From NCBI RefSeq assembly GCF_019264345.1, contig NZ_JAHVAO010000004.1, positions 62,001-126,000 of the forward strand: a stretch of DNA of 64,000 bases. Reading direction: 5' to 3'. The notes under the pieces were generated by a model. That model had not been told where the DNA came from and did no database searches. It saw only the letters and a program-made list of their open reading frames with translations. The translations under genes and the position numbers were made by a program. The stretch is from Marinobacter arenosus. GTDB taxonomy: Bacteria; Pseudomonadota; Gammaproteobacteria; Pseudomonadales; Oleiphilaceae. Below, piece after piece: positions 27,004 through 37,822 of this stretch (the first letter of the stretch is position 1; every line of letters starts with the position of its first letter).

Positions 27004-27792
27004 ATGAAGCTGCCACTTTCCGTTTATTTCATCACGCAGGATGAAGAGGCCAGGCTGCCTGAGTCACTGCCGAAGGTGATCGGCTGGGTGGATGAGGTCA
27101 TTGTGGTCGACTCCGGGAGTACCGACAAAACCAAGGAGATTGCAGTGGAGGCGGGCGCCCGATTCGTACACCGCGATTGGGAAGGGTTTGCCTGCCAGAA
27201 AGCCTACGCGGCCAGTCTGTGCCGTCATGACTGGGTGCTGGACCTGGACGCGGACGAGGTGCTCTCGGACGAGCTGGTTGCCAATATCAAGGATTGCTTT
27301 TCCAGACCCATCGCCGGGGATGTGGCAGGGTTCAGGATGCGATGGGTGCTGTCCCAGCCGCTCCCGGGGCATCCGTTCCGGCACGACAAAACCAAGAAAA
27401 TCCTTCGGCTATACCATCGAAAACGTGCCGCGATCGAACCGGAGAAAGACAGCAATGACGATCGTCCCCGGGTGCGGGCCGGCCGTGTGCTCGACCTGAA
27501 GGGCGATGTGCTGCACCGCACGTTGATCTCGCTGGAACAGATGGAACGAAAATACTGTCAGCTGTCGACGGAACAGGCGCGTTTCATGGCCGCCAGAGGG
27601 CGCAGGATATCCGGGGCAAGACTGTTCGTGGAGTTCCCGCTGAAGTTCCTCAAATACTACCTGCTGCACAGGCAGATCCTGAACGGCTGGTTCGGGTTGA
27701 GCGTCTCGATCACGGCCGCCAACCGCAACTTCATGCGCCTGGCCAAGGCAAAAGAGTTGCAGCTTCTGGAGCGGCTTGAACGGAAAACCTAG
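27004..27792 (+). CDS. WaaE/KdtX-type family 2 glycosyltransferase
   Basis: 262 residues from the ATG at 27004, chosen because AGGAGC lies 3-8 bases upstream and the family fold begins at once (MKLPLSVYFITQDEEARL); an ATG at 26941 would add 21 unconserved residues. GT2 motifs: VDSGSTDKT, LDLDADEVL, and a C-terminal hydrophobic/basic segment. WaaE proteins add glucose to heptose I of the LPS inner core. It is a clear paralog of the GT2 half of the ligase fusion 4 kb away. It stands alone on the plus strand, divergent from manC and convergent with the following GT4. Confidence 0.88.
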   Translation: MKLPLSVYFITQDEEARLPESLPKVIGWVDEVIVVDSGSTDKTKEIAVEAGARFVHRDWEGFACQKAYAASLCRHDWVLDLDADEVLSDELVANIKDCFSRPIAGDVAGFRMRWVLSQPLPGHPFRHDKTKKILRLYHRKRAAIEPEKDSNDDRPRVRAGRVLDLKGDVLHRTLISLEQMERKYCQLSTEQARFMAARGRRISGARLFVEFPLKFLKYYLLHRQILNGWFGLSVSITAANRNFMRLAKAKELQLLERLERKT

Positions 27793-27808
27793 GCCTGTAC
27801 GCGAACCT

Positions 27809-28876
27809 TCAGGTGTTGTCGGCATTGCTGGCTGACAGGGCCTCCCGATACAGCCGTTCCGTTTCACTCGTCATACACTCAAGCGTGAGTTTTTCTCTCG
27901 CAAAGGTCATGGCGGCGCTTTCGGCTTCTCTCAATGCCGCCAGGTTGGATAACGCATCGCGGAGCCGGTAGGCGAGGTTTTCCGGCTCCCAGTCCGGGCT
28001 TACCGCCTGCGCAGGAAGCAGGTAGGCGGGGCCGCTCACCGGCGTCGAGATGATCGGGCAGCCAGCCAGCAGGCTTTCAATCAATACGTACGGAAACCCC
28101 TCCCGTTGGGAGCTGATCACCATCAGGTCTGCCTGCCGGTACACCGGCGCCAGATCAGCCCGATACCCGGCCAGGGTCACCCGGGCTTCGAGCCCGAGGC
28201 TGGTAACCAACTCCTGGAGCCCGGACTTCAGGGTTCCTTCGCCAAATACGCTGAGGTGGGCGTTCGTGTCGTCTCCAGCCAGCTTTGCCCAAGCCCGAAT
28301 CAGGGTCTCAAATCCCTTGACCGGTTCAAGGCGTCCGACGGCGACGACGTTCATGACGCCCTCTGGCAGGATTCGCGCCTCATCGCCCTTTCGGGCGCTT
28401 TCGGCTGTTGGCGCGATCCCGTTAAAGATCAATTGCTTGTGCGGGTGATCCAGGTTGTCAAAAATGTGCGGGCTGACCGCAATAACGCTGTCCAGATTCT
28501 GAAACGCCCTGTGGCTGGACTTGCTGCCATGAATCGTGCCCACTCGGGCACATCTGCGCTTCGGGTGGATGTGCCGGATTAACTGGGCGGACTTGTTGCC
28601 CTGGGCATGGAGAATGTCCGGCGCAATCCTATGGACTTGGCGCTTCAGGAAAAAATGAAGCAGGGGGTTGCGTCGCCCAAGCTGCACTGGCGCAGCGTGG
28701 AAGTGTACGGGAGTGGAAAAGTGGCGTCGGTAGCTTTCGTGTCCAATGACATGGACCTGGTGTCCGCGGTGAGCCAGCGCCTGGGCCAGATCGGCCGTGT
28801 GCCTTTCCATGCCTCCCCAGGCAGTGCCGGGTGTCGAAAAGAGCAGGGCAATGGTCAACGATTGTGGTTGGGTCAT
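27809..28876 (-). CDS. Glycosyltransferase family 4
   Basis: 355 residues, GT-B fold. The N-terminal acceptor domain begins ALLFSTPGTAWGGMERHTADL. The C-terminal donor domain has VVAVGRLEPVKGFETLIRAW, VTLAGYRADLAPVYRQADL and the E-x7-E motif SQREGFPYVLIESLLAG. It is a cytosolic-face retaining transferase; the sugar is unknown. It is the last gene of a minus operon and overlaps the preceding GT4 by 4 bases (28873-28876, ATGA), implying coupled translation. Confidence 0.88.
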   Translation of the reverse strand: MTQPQSLTIALLFSTPGTAWGGMERHTADLAQALAHRGHQVHVIGHESYRRHFSTPVHFHAAPVQLGRRNPLLHFFLKRQVHRIAPDILHAQGNKSAQLIRHIHPKRRCARVGTIHGSKSSHRAFQNLDSVIAVSPHIFDNLDHPHKQLIFNGIAPTAESARKGDEARILPEGVMNVVAVGRLEPVKGFETLIRAWAKLAGDDTNAHLSVFGEGTLKSGLQELVTSLGLEARVTLAGYRADLAPVYRQADLMVISSQREGFPYVLIESLLAGCPIISTPVSGPAYLLPAQAVSPDWEPENLAYRLRDALSNLAALREAESAAMTFAREKLTLECMTSETERLYREALSASNADNT

Positions 28877-29988
28877 TGTTGGTGGTCGCGCCGTTCAAGC
28901 ACCTGCTCATAGATCTGCAGGGTCGACTCGGTCTGAGCCTCGAGCCGAAACCGGTAGGGGATCTCGATGGCGGATTTGCCCGTTTCCAGTAATTGAAGCA
29001 CTGTCTCCGCGAACTCGGCGGTGTCATCGGGAGTGACCAGGCCCGCCTGAAAGCAGGCCTGGAGTGTTTCTGCGGCGCCCCCTCGGTTGTAGCCGGCCAC
29101 CGGTGTGCCGGAGGCAAGCGCTTCAGTAACGGTGCGACCAAACGGCTCCGGTTTGGTGCTCATGTGGCAAACAACATCGGCCAGAAGGTACAGCGTGGTC
29201 ATGTCATTGCGCTGACCAAGAAAGCTGACCGCGCTGGTCAGTCCCAGCCTGTTGCGTTCCCTCTCCAGTTGTTCGAGAAATCGCTCTTTACCGGGTTCAG
29301 TGCCGCCCACAATGATGCCATGGCAGTCCGGACGTTGCTGGGTCAGCTTTGCCATCATTGACAGAAAGTCCATCTGCCCTTTCCAGCGCGAGATCCGACC
29401 GGGCATCATGATGATCTTCTTACCAGCCAGTTGCGGATACTGCCGAAACCATCTCTGCAACCATTGGGGGCTGAGCTCACGCTGCCGAAAGGCGTTCAGG
29501 TCCACCCCTCGTTGCACCACCGTCAAGCGATCCTCAGGCACCGGGTAATGGTCCAGAACGTATTCCCGAACGCACCGGGACACGGCAATCAGGTGGTCAG
29601 CCCGGGTCATAATGGCACTGTATGGATTGACGGAGTACATGCCGTGGAACGTCGAAACGACAGCGGGACGTTGCTCGGGCGGCAGGCTTCGCAGAGCAAG
29701 GTGAATAATCCACGCCGGCATCCGCGAACGAACGTGAACAATATCCGGCTGCAGCTCCTGTAGCAGTCGTCGCATTGGCAGAATCTGGCCAAACGAGCGG
29801 GGAGACTTTCGGTGGATGGGCATGAAAATGTGGGTCGAACCCTGTCCCCGAAGTTGTTCGGCCATTGGGCCGCCCTTGGACACCACGAAGGACTCGTGCC
29901 CCCGCTTTACCAGATCCGAGGCAAATTCCACGGTGCCCCGTTCGACGCCCCCGCTGTAGAGCGCAGGCAGAGCCTGGAGAATTCTCAA
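28873..29988 (-). CDS. Glycosyltransferase family 4 (TTG start)
   Basis: 371 residues from TTG at 29988. This start is chosen because AGGAAGG lies just upstream, the TTG overlaps the stop of the ELM1-family gene as TTGA, and the protein then begins with the GT4 core (RILQALPALYSGGVERGTVE). An ATG at 30081 would overlap the neighbour by 97 bases with a low-complexity extension. Donor-domain motifs are MMPGRISRWKGQMDFLSMM and EPFGRTVTEALASGTPV. It probably works with the adjacent GT4 on the same LPS glycan. Confidence 0.87.
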   Translation of the reverse strand: MRILQALPALYSGGVERGTVEFASDLVKRGHESFVVSKGGPMAEQLRGQGSTHIFMPIHRKSPRSFGQILPMRRLLQELQPDIVHVRSRMPAWIIHLALRSLPPEQRPAVVSTFHGMYSVNPYSAIMTRADHLIAVSRCVREYVLDHYPVPEDRLTVVQRGVDLNAFRQRELSPQWLQRWFRQYPQLAGKKIIMMPGRISRWKGQMDFLSMMAKLTQQRPDCHGIIVGGTEPGKERFLEQLERERNRLGLTSAVSFLGQRNDMTTLYLLADVVCHMSTKPEPFGRTVTEALASGTPVAGYNRGGAAETLQACFQAGLVTPDDTAEFAETVLQLLETGKSAIEIPYRFRLEAQTESTLQIYEQVLERRDHQQ

Positions 29989-30971
29989 GCGCCCTTCCTC
30001 CCCTTGCCGGTCTTCGCTTTTTTCGGAACCGGAAGCAGATTTCGTGCGATGACCCAACGCGCGGCGCGGTCCGCCTCCCATAACGCATCATGGTGCATGG
30101 TCTCTCCTCCCATGACGGTGGCATGGTCGCTCCACCGCGCGACCCGTCCGTTCTCCACCAGTCGGTTGACACCATCGGCGACCCGGCTCCCGGCGCGGGG
30201 CGTAAACTGGAAGAGTCCGGTGGGAACGCCGGAGGTGACCGCTTCGCACACCATGGACATGCTGTCCGGGGTTACCCATATGGCCCGTGAGGCAGCGAGT
30301 TGATGATTCAGCCAGTCCTGATGGGTTTCAGCGGGGTCGACAACCGTAATCTTCGGGCCGGCCAGTTCCTGCAGCCTGCCCAATAACTCAGCCGGAGTTC
30401 GTCGCGATCCGCTGATGGTCCAACGCCAGGTTGGGTACTGCCCGATCAGGTGATTGACCTGGCCCAGCAGGACATCGCTGTCCCAATCAAAATGAGGGGA
30501 AGGCCCCCCGATCAGCATCAGAGCCTCGGGCTTGTCGGTGACCCGGGCAAGCGGAGTGACGGTGTTGATCACGCCGTCGGTGAGTAAAACGCGGGACGAG
30601 GCGGCAACGTTGTCGTGGGCCGGAATAATGGCCGCGTTCACCCAGCCCAGCGGGAATCCCGGCCGCATGAGTATGAGCGTCTTCACCTTCCGGAGACGGC
30701 GCAGAGACAGAAGCAGGCGATGGGTGCCTGTCCCCGCCGCAACGATCAGATCGGGCCTCGGCAAGGTTTGGCCCAAATTCGGGGCCATGGCCAGCAGAGC
30801 TCGCCAGAGCGGCACCTTGACCTCGTCGGCATCCACCCAGTACAGGCTTGCACCTGCGATCACCCGCAGCCGGTTCCCCAGACCCTTAAGCTGATTGCGG
30901 TGTCCCGGCTTGTTGTCGGTCAGAAGCCACACCACCGGCGCCGGATCGTGTTGCTCATTTGGTTTCGACAT
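29985..30971 (-). CDS. ELM1 (mitochondrial fission) family protein
   Basis: 328 residues. VVWLLTDNKPGHRNQLKGL at the start, PDLIVAAGTGTHR, LMRPGFPLGWVNAAIIPAHD, IGGPSPHFDWD, WVTPDSMSMVCEAVTSGVPTG match the bacterial ELM1-like family (PF06258), which has a GT-B-like layout. The plant founder acts in mitochondrial fission; the bacterial function is not established. Its position between GT4 genes and a lipid A acyltransferase, with a TTGA overlap to the next GT4, argues for a role in LPS assembly, perhaps as a glycosyltransferase. The basic C-terminus (KKAKTGKGRKG) may bind the membrane. Confidence 0.82.
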   Translation of the reverse strand: MSKPNEQHDPAPVVWLLTDNKPGHRNQLKGLGNRLRVIAGASLYWVDADEVKVPLWRALLAMAPNLGQTLPRPDLIVAAGTGTHRLLLSLRRLRKVKTLILMRPGFPLGWVNAAIIPAHDNVAASSRVLLTDGVINTVTPLARVTDKPEALMLIGGPSPHFDWDSDVLLGQVNHLIGQYPTWRWTISGSRRTPAELLGRLQELAGPKITVVDPAETHQDWLNHQLAASRAIWVTPDSMSMVCEAVTSGVPTGLFQFTPRAGSRVADGVNRLVENGRVARWSDHATVMGGETMHHDALWEADRAARWVIARNLLPVPKKAKTGKGRKGA

Positions 30972-31012
30972 AGCTTCCGGTCATCGTCTGCCGGCCCCCG
31001 TCATTTGGCGGA

Positions 31013-31960
31013 TCATTGACGCCCGTAGAATCCCGGATCCTCGGGATCCGGTCGGGTCTTGAACCGTCGATGCATCCACAAATACTGGTCTGGCGCCCGA
31101 CGGATCTCCTGTTCAATGGTTTTGTTGATCAGGGTTGCGTCCTGTAAATCATCGCCGCTCGGGAAGTTTTCCAGGGCGGGGTGAAAGTATATGTCATAGC
31201 CGGGGCGATCCTCCCGGCGAACATGACTGAACGGCACCACCTTGCAGCCACTGCGCTCCGCAATCCGCGAGGTCGCGGTGATGGTGCCCGCGGGAATGTT
31301 GAAGAACGGGGCAAAGACGATGTCCTTGCGGCCGTAGTCCTGATCCGTGGCGTACCAGACCGCACGGTTCTTCTTCAGGCTGCGAAAAAGCCCCCTCAGA
31401 TCCCTGGCACCGAGCACGGTGCCGTAGCGACGCTCCCGGGCCCGGGTCATGACGGCGTTCATCAGAGGGTTGTTGTGATCACGCTGCATGACGTCCGCAG
31501 CAATGTACTCCGTGACCAGGCTTCCACCCAGGTCGAGAGTGCTGTAGTGGCCGCCTAGCAAAAGGACACCCTTACCGTGATCCAGGGCCTGTTGAAAATG
31601 GTCGAGTCCGTGAACCGTGGTGATGTCGGTCAACCCGGCAGGGTTGCGGAACCAGGCGAGCCCCAGTTCTATCAGTCCGATGCCATTGGCGATGAAGGAC
31701 TTGCGAGCCAATGCCGATTGCTGGGCAGATGTAAGTTCGGGAAAACAGAGGCGAATGTTGACCTCGGTGATGTGCCTGCGGCTCCGGGCCAGATGCCACG
31801 CCAGCAGTCCTACAACTTTTCCCAGCCACCATTGAAGGCGAATGGGCAGCTGCGCCACGGTCCACATCAGCGCCACCCCGATCCAGGTTGGCCACCAACG
31901 GGGGTGACGGTAGGCACTGTAATCGGTATTCCTTGGAAGCTTTCGGTATTTCTTTTTCAC
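31013..31960 (-). CDS. lpxL: Lipid A late acyltransferase (LpxL/LpxM family, HX4D type)
   Basis: 315 residues from GTG at 31960, the usual LpxL length. The frame stays open to an ATG at 32092, but that would overlap the divergent waaA start; an ATG at 32020 is another option. Motifs: RHPRWWPTWIG and an N-terminal hydrophobic segment, GGHYSTLD (catalytic His138, Asp143), YATDQDYGRKDIVFAPFF, and QYLWMHRRFKTRP near the end, as in E. coli LpxL. It adds a secondary acyl chain to Kdo-lipid A. First gene of a minus operon with ELM1 and two GT4 genes, divergent from waaA. Confidence 0.88.
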   Translation of the reverse strand: MKKKYRKLPRNTDYSAYRHPRWWPTWIGVALMWTVAQLPIRLQWWLGKVVGLLAWHLARSRRHITEVNIRLCFPELTSAQQSALARKSFIANGIGLIELGLAWFRNPAGLTDITTVHGLDHFQQALDHGKGVLLLGGHYSTLDLGGSLVTEYIAADVMQRDHNNPLMNAVMTRARERRYGTVLGARDLRGLFRSLKKNRAVWYATDQDYGRKDIVFAPFFNIPAGTITATSRIAERSGCKVVPFSHVRREDRPGYDIYFHPALENFPSGDDLQDATLINKTIEQEIRRAPDQYLWMHRRFKTRPDPEDPGFYGRQ

Positions 31961-32083
31961 TGGAAGAACGTCCCTGCCTGTTCGCAATTCTGGTTGCTGC
32001 CAAGCGCCAGTCAACCGCATCAACCAGAAGTAAATCAATAGGTTTTCGGCTATGATACCGTACTGTTTTACCGGGAGTCCTCT

Positions 32084-33337
32084 GTGCTGCAATTTATCTA
32101 TTCCCAGCTGATACGGCTACTTCTGCCCTTTATTCTGGTGCGCCTGTGGTGGCATGGCCGTAAAGCTCCGGACCTGCGCCGGAATTGGTACCAGCGGCTG
32201 GGAATCGTGCCGCGTGCGGAGGGCACGGTCGTCTGGGTGCATGCGGTGTCTGTCGGCGAAACCATCGCCGCGGGCCCCATGGTCCGGCGATTGCTGGCAC
32301 GGGACCCGGATATCACCATTCTGATGACCGCTATGACCGACACGGGGCTGGCCCAGGCACAAAAGATGTTTGGCAATCAGGTGCGGTATGCCTACGCGCC
32401 TTACGATACCCCGGGGGCCATTCGACGCTTTCTGAAGCGTGCTCGGCCCCGCATCCTGGTCATCATGGAAACCGAAATCTGGCCCAACATGATCCGGCAA
32501 TGCTGGGCGCTCAAGGTACCCATTTTCCTGATCAACGCCCGCCTTTCGGAGCGCTCTGCCCGGGGCTACGAGCGCATCCGGAGCCTGGCGTTGCCCGTCA
32601 TGAGAAGCATCAGTTGGGTGGCGGCTCAGGCGGAGAAAGACGCCGAACGCTTCTGTCGGATTGGCGTCACCCCGTCGAAAGTGGCGGTGACCGGCAGCGT
32701 AAAGTTCGATGTGGACATTCCTGAGAGCGTGCGCCAGGCATCCCTGGCGCTCCGGCAGAGCCTGACAGGCCGTATCGTCTGGATTGCAGGGAGCACGCAC
32801 GAGGGCGAAGACGTGCAACTGCTGGAGGCTCATCGAAAGGTACTGGTCGCCCATCCGGACACGCTCCTGATTATTGTGCCGCGCCACCCTGAACGATTTG
32901 AGTCGGTCGCTGACCAGATCGAGAAAGCCGGCTTCGAGAGTGCGAGAAGATCGGAGGTGGCGCAGCCGGGCAGCGCGCAGGTCTACCTGGGGGACACCAT
33001 GGGCGAACTCATGATGCTCTACGGTGCCAGCGACATGGCCTTTGTGGGTGGGTCGCTGATCGAGCGTGGCGGCCATAATCCGCTGGAGCCCGCAGCCTGG
33101 GGCATCCCGGTGTTCTCTGGCCCCCATGTATTTAACTTTGAAACCATCTATGACCGGTTGTTGGACGATTCTGGCGTCAAGCTGGTGGCAAACGCCGACG
33201 AATTGGCCGCCCACATTGTCGCCCTCATTGACGATGCCGAGGAACGGAAGGCAATTGGCAACCGGGCCCTGGCTGTGGTCGAGAAGAATCGCGGAGCGTT
33301 GGGGAAGGTGGTCGACGGGATCTTTGAGAGGGTCTGA
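32084..33337 (+). CDS. waaA: Kdo transferase WaaA (KdtA)
   Basis: 417 residues, GTG start with GGGAG 5 bases upstream. It transfers Kdo from CMP-Kdo to lipid IVA at the inner membrane. An N-terminal membrane anchor (residues 4-20) precedes WVHAVSVGETIAA with the catalytic glutamate, METEIWPNMIR, TGSVKFD, and the C-terminal donor-site GGSLIERGGHNPLEPAAWG. Whether it adds one or two Kdo residues cannot be read directly; a Kdo kinase in the same island favours a single Kdo. Convergent with tolC. Confidence 0.97.
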   Translation: MLQFIYSQLIRLLLPFILVRLWWHGRKAPDLRRNWYQRLGIVPRAEGTVVWVHAVSVGETIAAGPMVRRLLARDPDITILMTAMTDTGLAQAQKMFGNQVRYAYAPYDTPGAIRRFLKRARPRILVIMETEIWPNMIRQCWALKVPIFLINARLSERSARGYERIRSLALPVMRSISWVAAQAEKDAERFCRIGVTPSKVAVTGSVKFDVDIPESVRQASLALRQSLTGRIVWIAGSTHEGEDVQLLEAHRKVLVAHPDTLLIIVPRHPERFESVADQIEKAGFESARRSEVAQPGSAQVYLGDTMGELMMLYGASDMAFVGGSLIERGGHNPLEPAAWGIPVFSGPHVFNFETIYDRLLDDSGVKLVANADELAAHIVALIDDAEERKAIGNRALAVVEKNRGALGKVVDGIFERV

Positions 33338-33361
33338 GGCGGGCGACATCCGGCGCCCGCC
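33338..33361. terminator. Hairpin between convergent waaA and tolC
   Basis: GGCGGGCG (33338-33345), 8-base loop, CGCCCGCC (33354-33361). A strong GC stem without a T tract on either side; possibly bidirectional or Rho-assisted. Confidence 0.4.
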
Positions 33362-33369
33362 TTCGGTGC

Positions 33370-34755
33370 TTACTGAGTCGGATCTTCCAGAACCTTGTCC
33401 TCGTTCGCCAGGGCTTCAATACCCGGTGCGTCCTCGCTCAGCCAATTATTCAACACGATCAGATCCTGCGGGCTGAGTGTTCCCGCCGCCTGCTTCAACC
33501 GCAATGTGTTGACGACGTAGTCGTAGCGCGAATTGGCGTAGTCCCGCAGCGCGACGTAGTAGGCGCGCTCGGCGTCCAGAACCTCCACGATGTTACGGGT
33601 ACCCACTTCGTAGCCAGCCCGGGTGGCATCGAGAGCACTCCGGCGGGAAACGATCGTCTGCTCCAGTGCGGATGACGTCTCGATGTTGTTGTTCACCGTC
33701 AGGAACAGGCTTCGGGTAGTGACGCGTACGTCCCGGCGAACCGTGTTCAGTGACTCCTGGGCAACAGTCAGCAACGACCGCTGCTGGCGAACGCCGGCCT
33801 GGGTGCCGCCCCCCGTGTACAGCGGCACATTGAGGGTCAGGCCAACCACGCCCTGGGTAGTGGTGCCATCACGCTGCTGCTGGAACGGTGAAGAGGAACC
33901 GTTTTCCAGGCCATCGGTATTGGTGTTGCCGTACGAGGCGTTCAGGTCAAGCGTCGGATAATGACCAGCCTTGGCCGCCTTCAGGTTGGCTTCACTGACA
34001 TTCAGGTCGTAACGGGCGGATTGAATTGACCAGTTCCGCTCCAGTGCACTGGTCTCCCAGGCCGAGGGGTCCATCGGCTCAGGCCGGCTGAGCGGAAAAT
34101 TCTGGCGCAGGTTCTCAAGATCCTCGGCGTATTCCCCGGTCAGTCGGGCGACCTGTTCCCGTGCAATGTTCAGTTCGTTCTCCGCGACAATGCGGCGGCT
34201 CCGGGTGTCATCGTAGCTGGCACGCGCCTCATAGACCTCGGTGATGGCGATCAGGCCAACATCAAAGCGCTCCTGTGCCTGCTCGTATTGCCGCTGGATA
34301 GCGGCTTCGGCTGCGAGGGTGGTGGTCACCGTGTCCCGGGCTCGTAGGACATTGAAGTAGGCCGTTGCAACGTCCAGGATCAATTGCTGTTGGGCGAGAT
34401 TGTACTGGGCGCGGGCGGAGTCGGTCTGGAACTGGCTGGCGTCGTAGCGGAACCAGGCATCGGCCTGAAACAGGGGTTGACTCAGTTGAACGCCGTAACC
34501 GAGTTCGCGATAGCTGTTATCCTGGTTCGGCCCATCGATATCGATGTAATTTGCGTCTCCGAAGGCGCCGATCTGGGGCAGCAGCACACTGCGGGTCACT
34601 TCGCTGGCGGACTGCTGGGCTTCGAAGCTCGCCTGTGCGGCTGCTATACCCGAGTCATAGGAAAGCGCTTTCTCATAGGTCTCTACCAGGTCCATGGCGA
34701 GGGTGGGCTGTGCCACCAAGAGGCCAATAAATCCGGAAAGCAGTCGTTTCTTCAT
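33370..34755 (-). CDS. tolC: Outer-membrane efflux channel protein TolC
   Basis: 461 residues. The start is the second ATG of an ATGATG pair (34755) with AGGAG 5 bases before it; the upstream frame to 34878 gives a non-secretory leader and is rejected. The signal peptide KKRLLSGFIGLLVAQPTLA is followed by MDLVETYEKALSYDSGIAAA. Two internally similar halves with long helices and short beta strands (PTLDLNASYG, GLTLNVPLY, RSLFLTVNNNIETS) fit the TolC trimer that forms the exit duct of RND and type I export systems. Divergent from the thiC riboswitch region. Confidence 0.94.
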   Translation of the reverse strand: MKKRLLSGFIGLLVAQPTLAMDLVETYEKALSYDSGIAAAQASFEAQQSASEVTRSVLLPQIGAFGDANYIDIDGPNQDNSYRELGYGVQLSQPLFQADAWFRYDASQFQTDSARAQYNLAQQQLILDVATAYFNVLRARDTVTTTLAAEAAIQRQYEQAQERFDVGLIAITEVYEARASYDDTRSRRIVAENELNIAREQVARLTGEYAEDLENLRQNFPLSRPEPMDPSAWETSALERNWSIQSARYDLNVSEANLKAAKAGHYPTLDLNASYGNTNTDGLENGSSSPFQQQRDGTTTQGVVGLTLNVPLYTGGGTQAGVRQQRSLLTVAQESLNTVRRDVRVTTRSLFLTVNNNIETSSALEQTIVSRRSALDATRAGYEVGTRNIVEVLDAERAYYVALRDYANSRYDYVVNTLRLKQAAGTLSPQDLIVLNNWLSEDAPGIEALANEDKVLEDPTQ

Positions 34756-37032
<2,277 letters not shown>

Positions 37033-37069
37033 GTTGTCTGCCCGCGAGCCAGGCATGGCCGAGCTCAGG

Positions 37070-37113
37070 CGCTAGACGGCAATGCCCGCGTCTGGACCGG
37101 TAGCGTCTTTTTT
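37070..37113 (+). terminator. Weak possible terminator of thiC
   Basis: CGCTA (37070-37074) can pair with TAGCG (37101-37105) around an inner AGACG/CGTCT helix, followed by TCTTTTTT. The helix is asymmetric, so the call is tentative. Confidence 0.3.
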
Positions 37114-37201
37114 AGCCCTGTGGCTGTGACACCGAACGAAGCTTGCAATGGCCACCGGCCACCGGCTATCGTTCAAAGTCGTTGCCGAAACAGGGTGAAA
37201 A

Positions 37202-37822
37202 ATGACCAAGCCGTTCCAGTTCACAGCCAGCGATGTGAAAGTTGAAAAACGAGAAACCGTCTTCCAGGGCTTCTTCCGCATGGACAAGCTCTGGTTGACG
37301 CACCCGCGTTTCGATGGGCGGGAAATGCCGGTATTCACCCGCGAGTTGTTTGTCCGTGGCGATGCCACGTGTGTGCTGCCCTACGATCCGGTTCGTGACG
37401 AAGTGGTCTTGCTGGAGCAGTTCCGGCTCGGCGTTCTGGGTCGAGACCAGTCACCCTGGCTCCTGGAGTTAGTGGCGGGCATGAACGAACACGGCGAATC
37501 TCCGGAAGATGTGGCGCAACGTGAAGGCCAGGAAGAAGCGGGGCTGTCGTTCAGCCATCTGCACCGTATATGCGATTACCTGGTTTCCCCGGGCGGGACC
37601 ACGGAACTGGTTCATCTGTTCTGTGGCCAGATCAGCACGGAGGGGGCCGGCGGTCTGTTTGGCGTCGAGCACGAACACGAAGACATAAGGGCCCACGTCT
37701 TCAGTGCGGAAGAGGCAATTGCGATGATCCGCGATGGCCGAGTCAACAATGCAGCCGCTATTATTGCTCTTCAGTGGCTTGAACTGAATCGTTCAAGACT
37801 CCGTAACGAGGCGAATCCATGA
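37202..37822 (+). CDS. nudF: ADP-ribose pyrophosphatase NudF
   Basis: 206 residues. The Nudix box is present as GMNEHGESPEDVAQREGQEE, with Gly at the position after RE where most members have a hydrophobic residue. It hydrolyses ADP-ribose to AMP and ribose-5-phosphate. The conserved SPGGTTELVHLFCG (the ADPRase-specific proline region) supports NudF over other Nudix enzymes. AGGGTG precedes the ATG. The order nudF-DUF1249-cpdA matches E. coli nudF-yqiB-cpdA. It overlaps the next gene by 4 bases. Confidence 0.93.
   Translation: MTKPFQFTASDVKVEKRETVFQGFFRMDKLWLTHPRFDGREMPVFTRELFVRGDATCVLPYDPVRDEVVLLEQFRLGVLGRDQSPWLLELVAGMNEHGESPEDVAQREGQEEAGLSFSHLHRICDYLVSPGGTTELVHLFCGQISTEGAGGLFGVEHEHEDIRAHVFSAEEAIAMIRDGRVNNAAAIIALQWLELNRSRLRNEANP

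Noticed and set aside
29989..30081. Upstream ATG start for the GT4 gene at 28873-29988
   Set aside because: It would overlap the ELM1-family gene by 97 bases with an unconserved, charged extension; TTG with AGGAAGG is better.
17277..33337. LPS island as a genomic island of recent transfer
   Set aside because: No integrase, tRNA target, flanking repeats or insertion sequences; core LPS genes are expected in all strains. Only the GT52-like gene looks compositionally different.
32117..33349. 410-codon minus-strand frame opposite waaA
   Set aside because: Antisense shadow; waaA is unambiguous.
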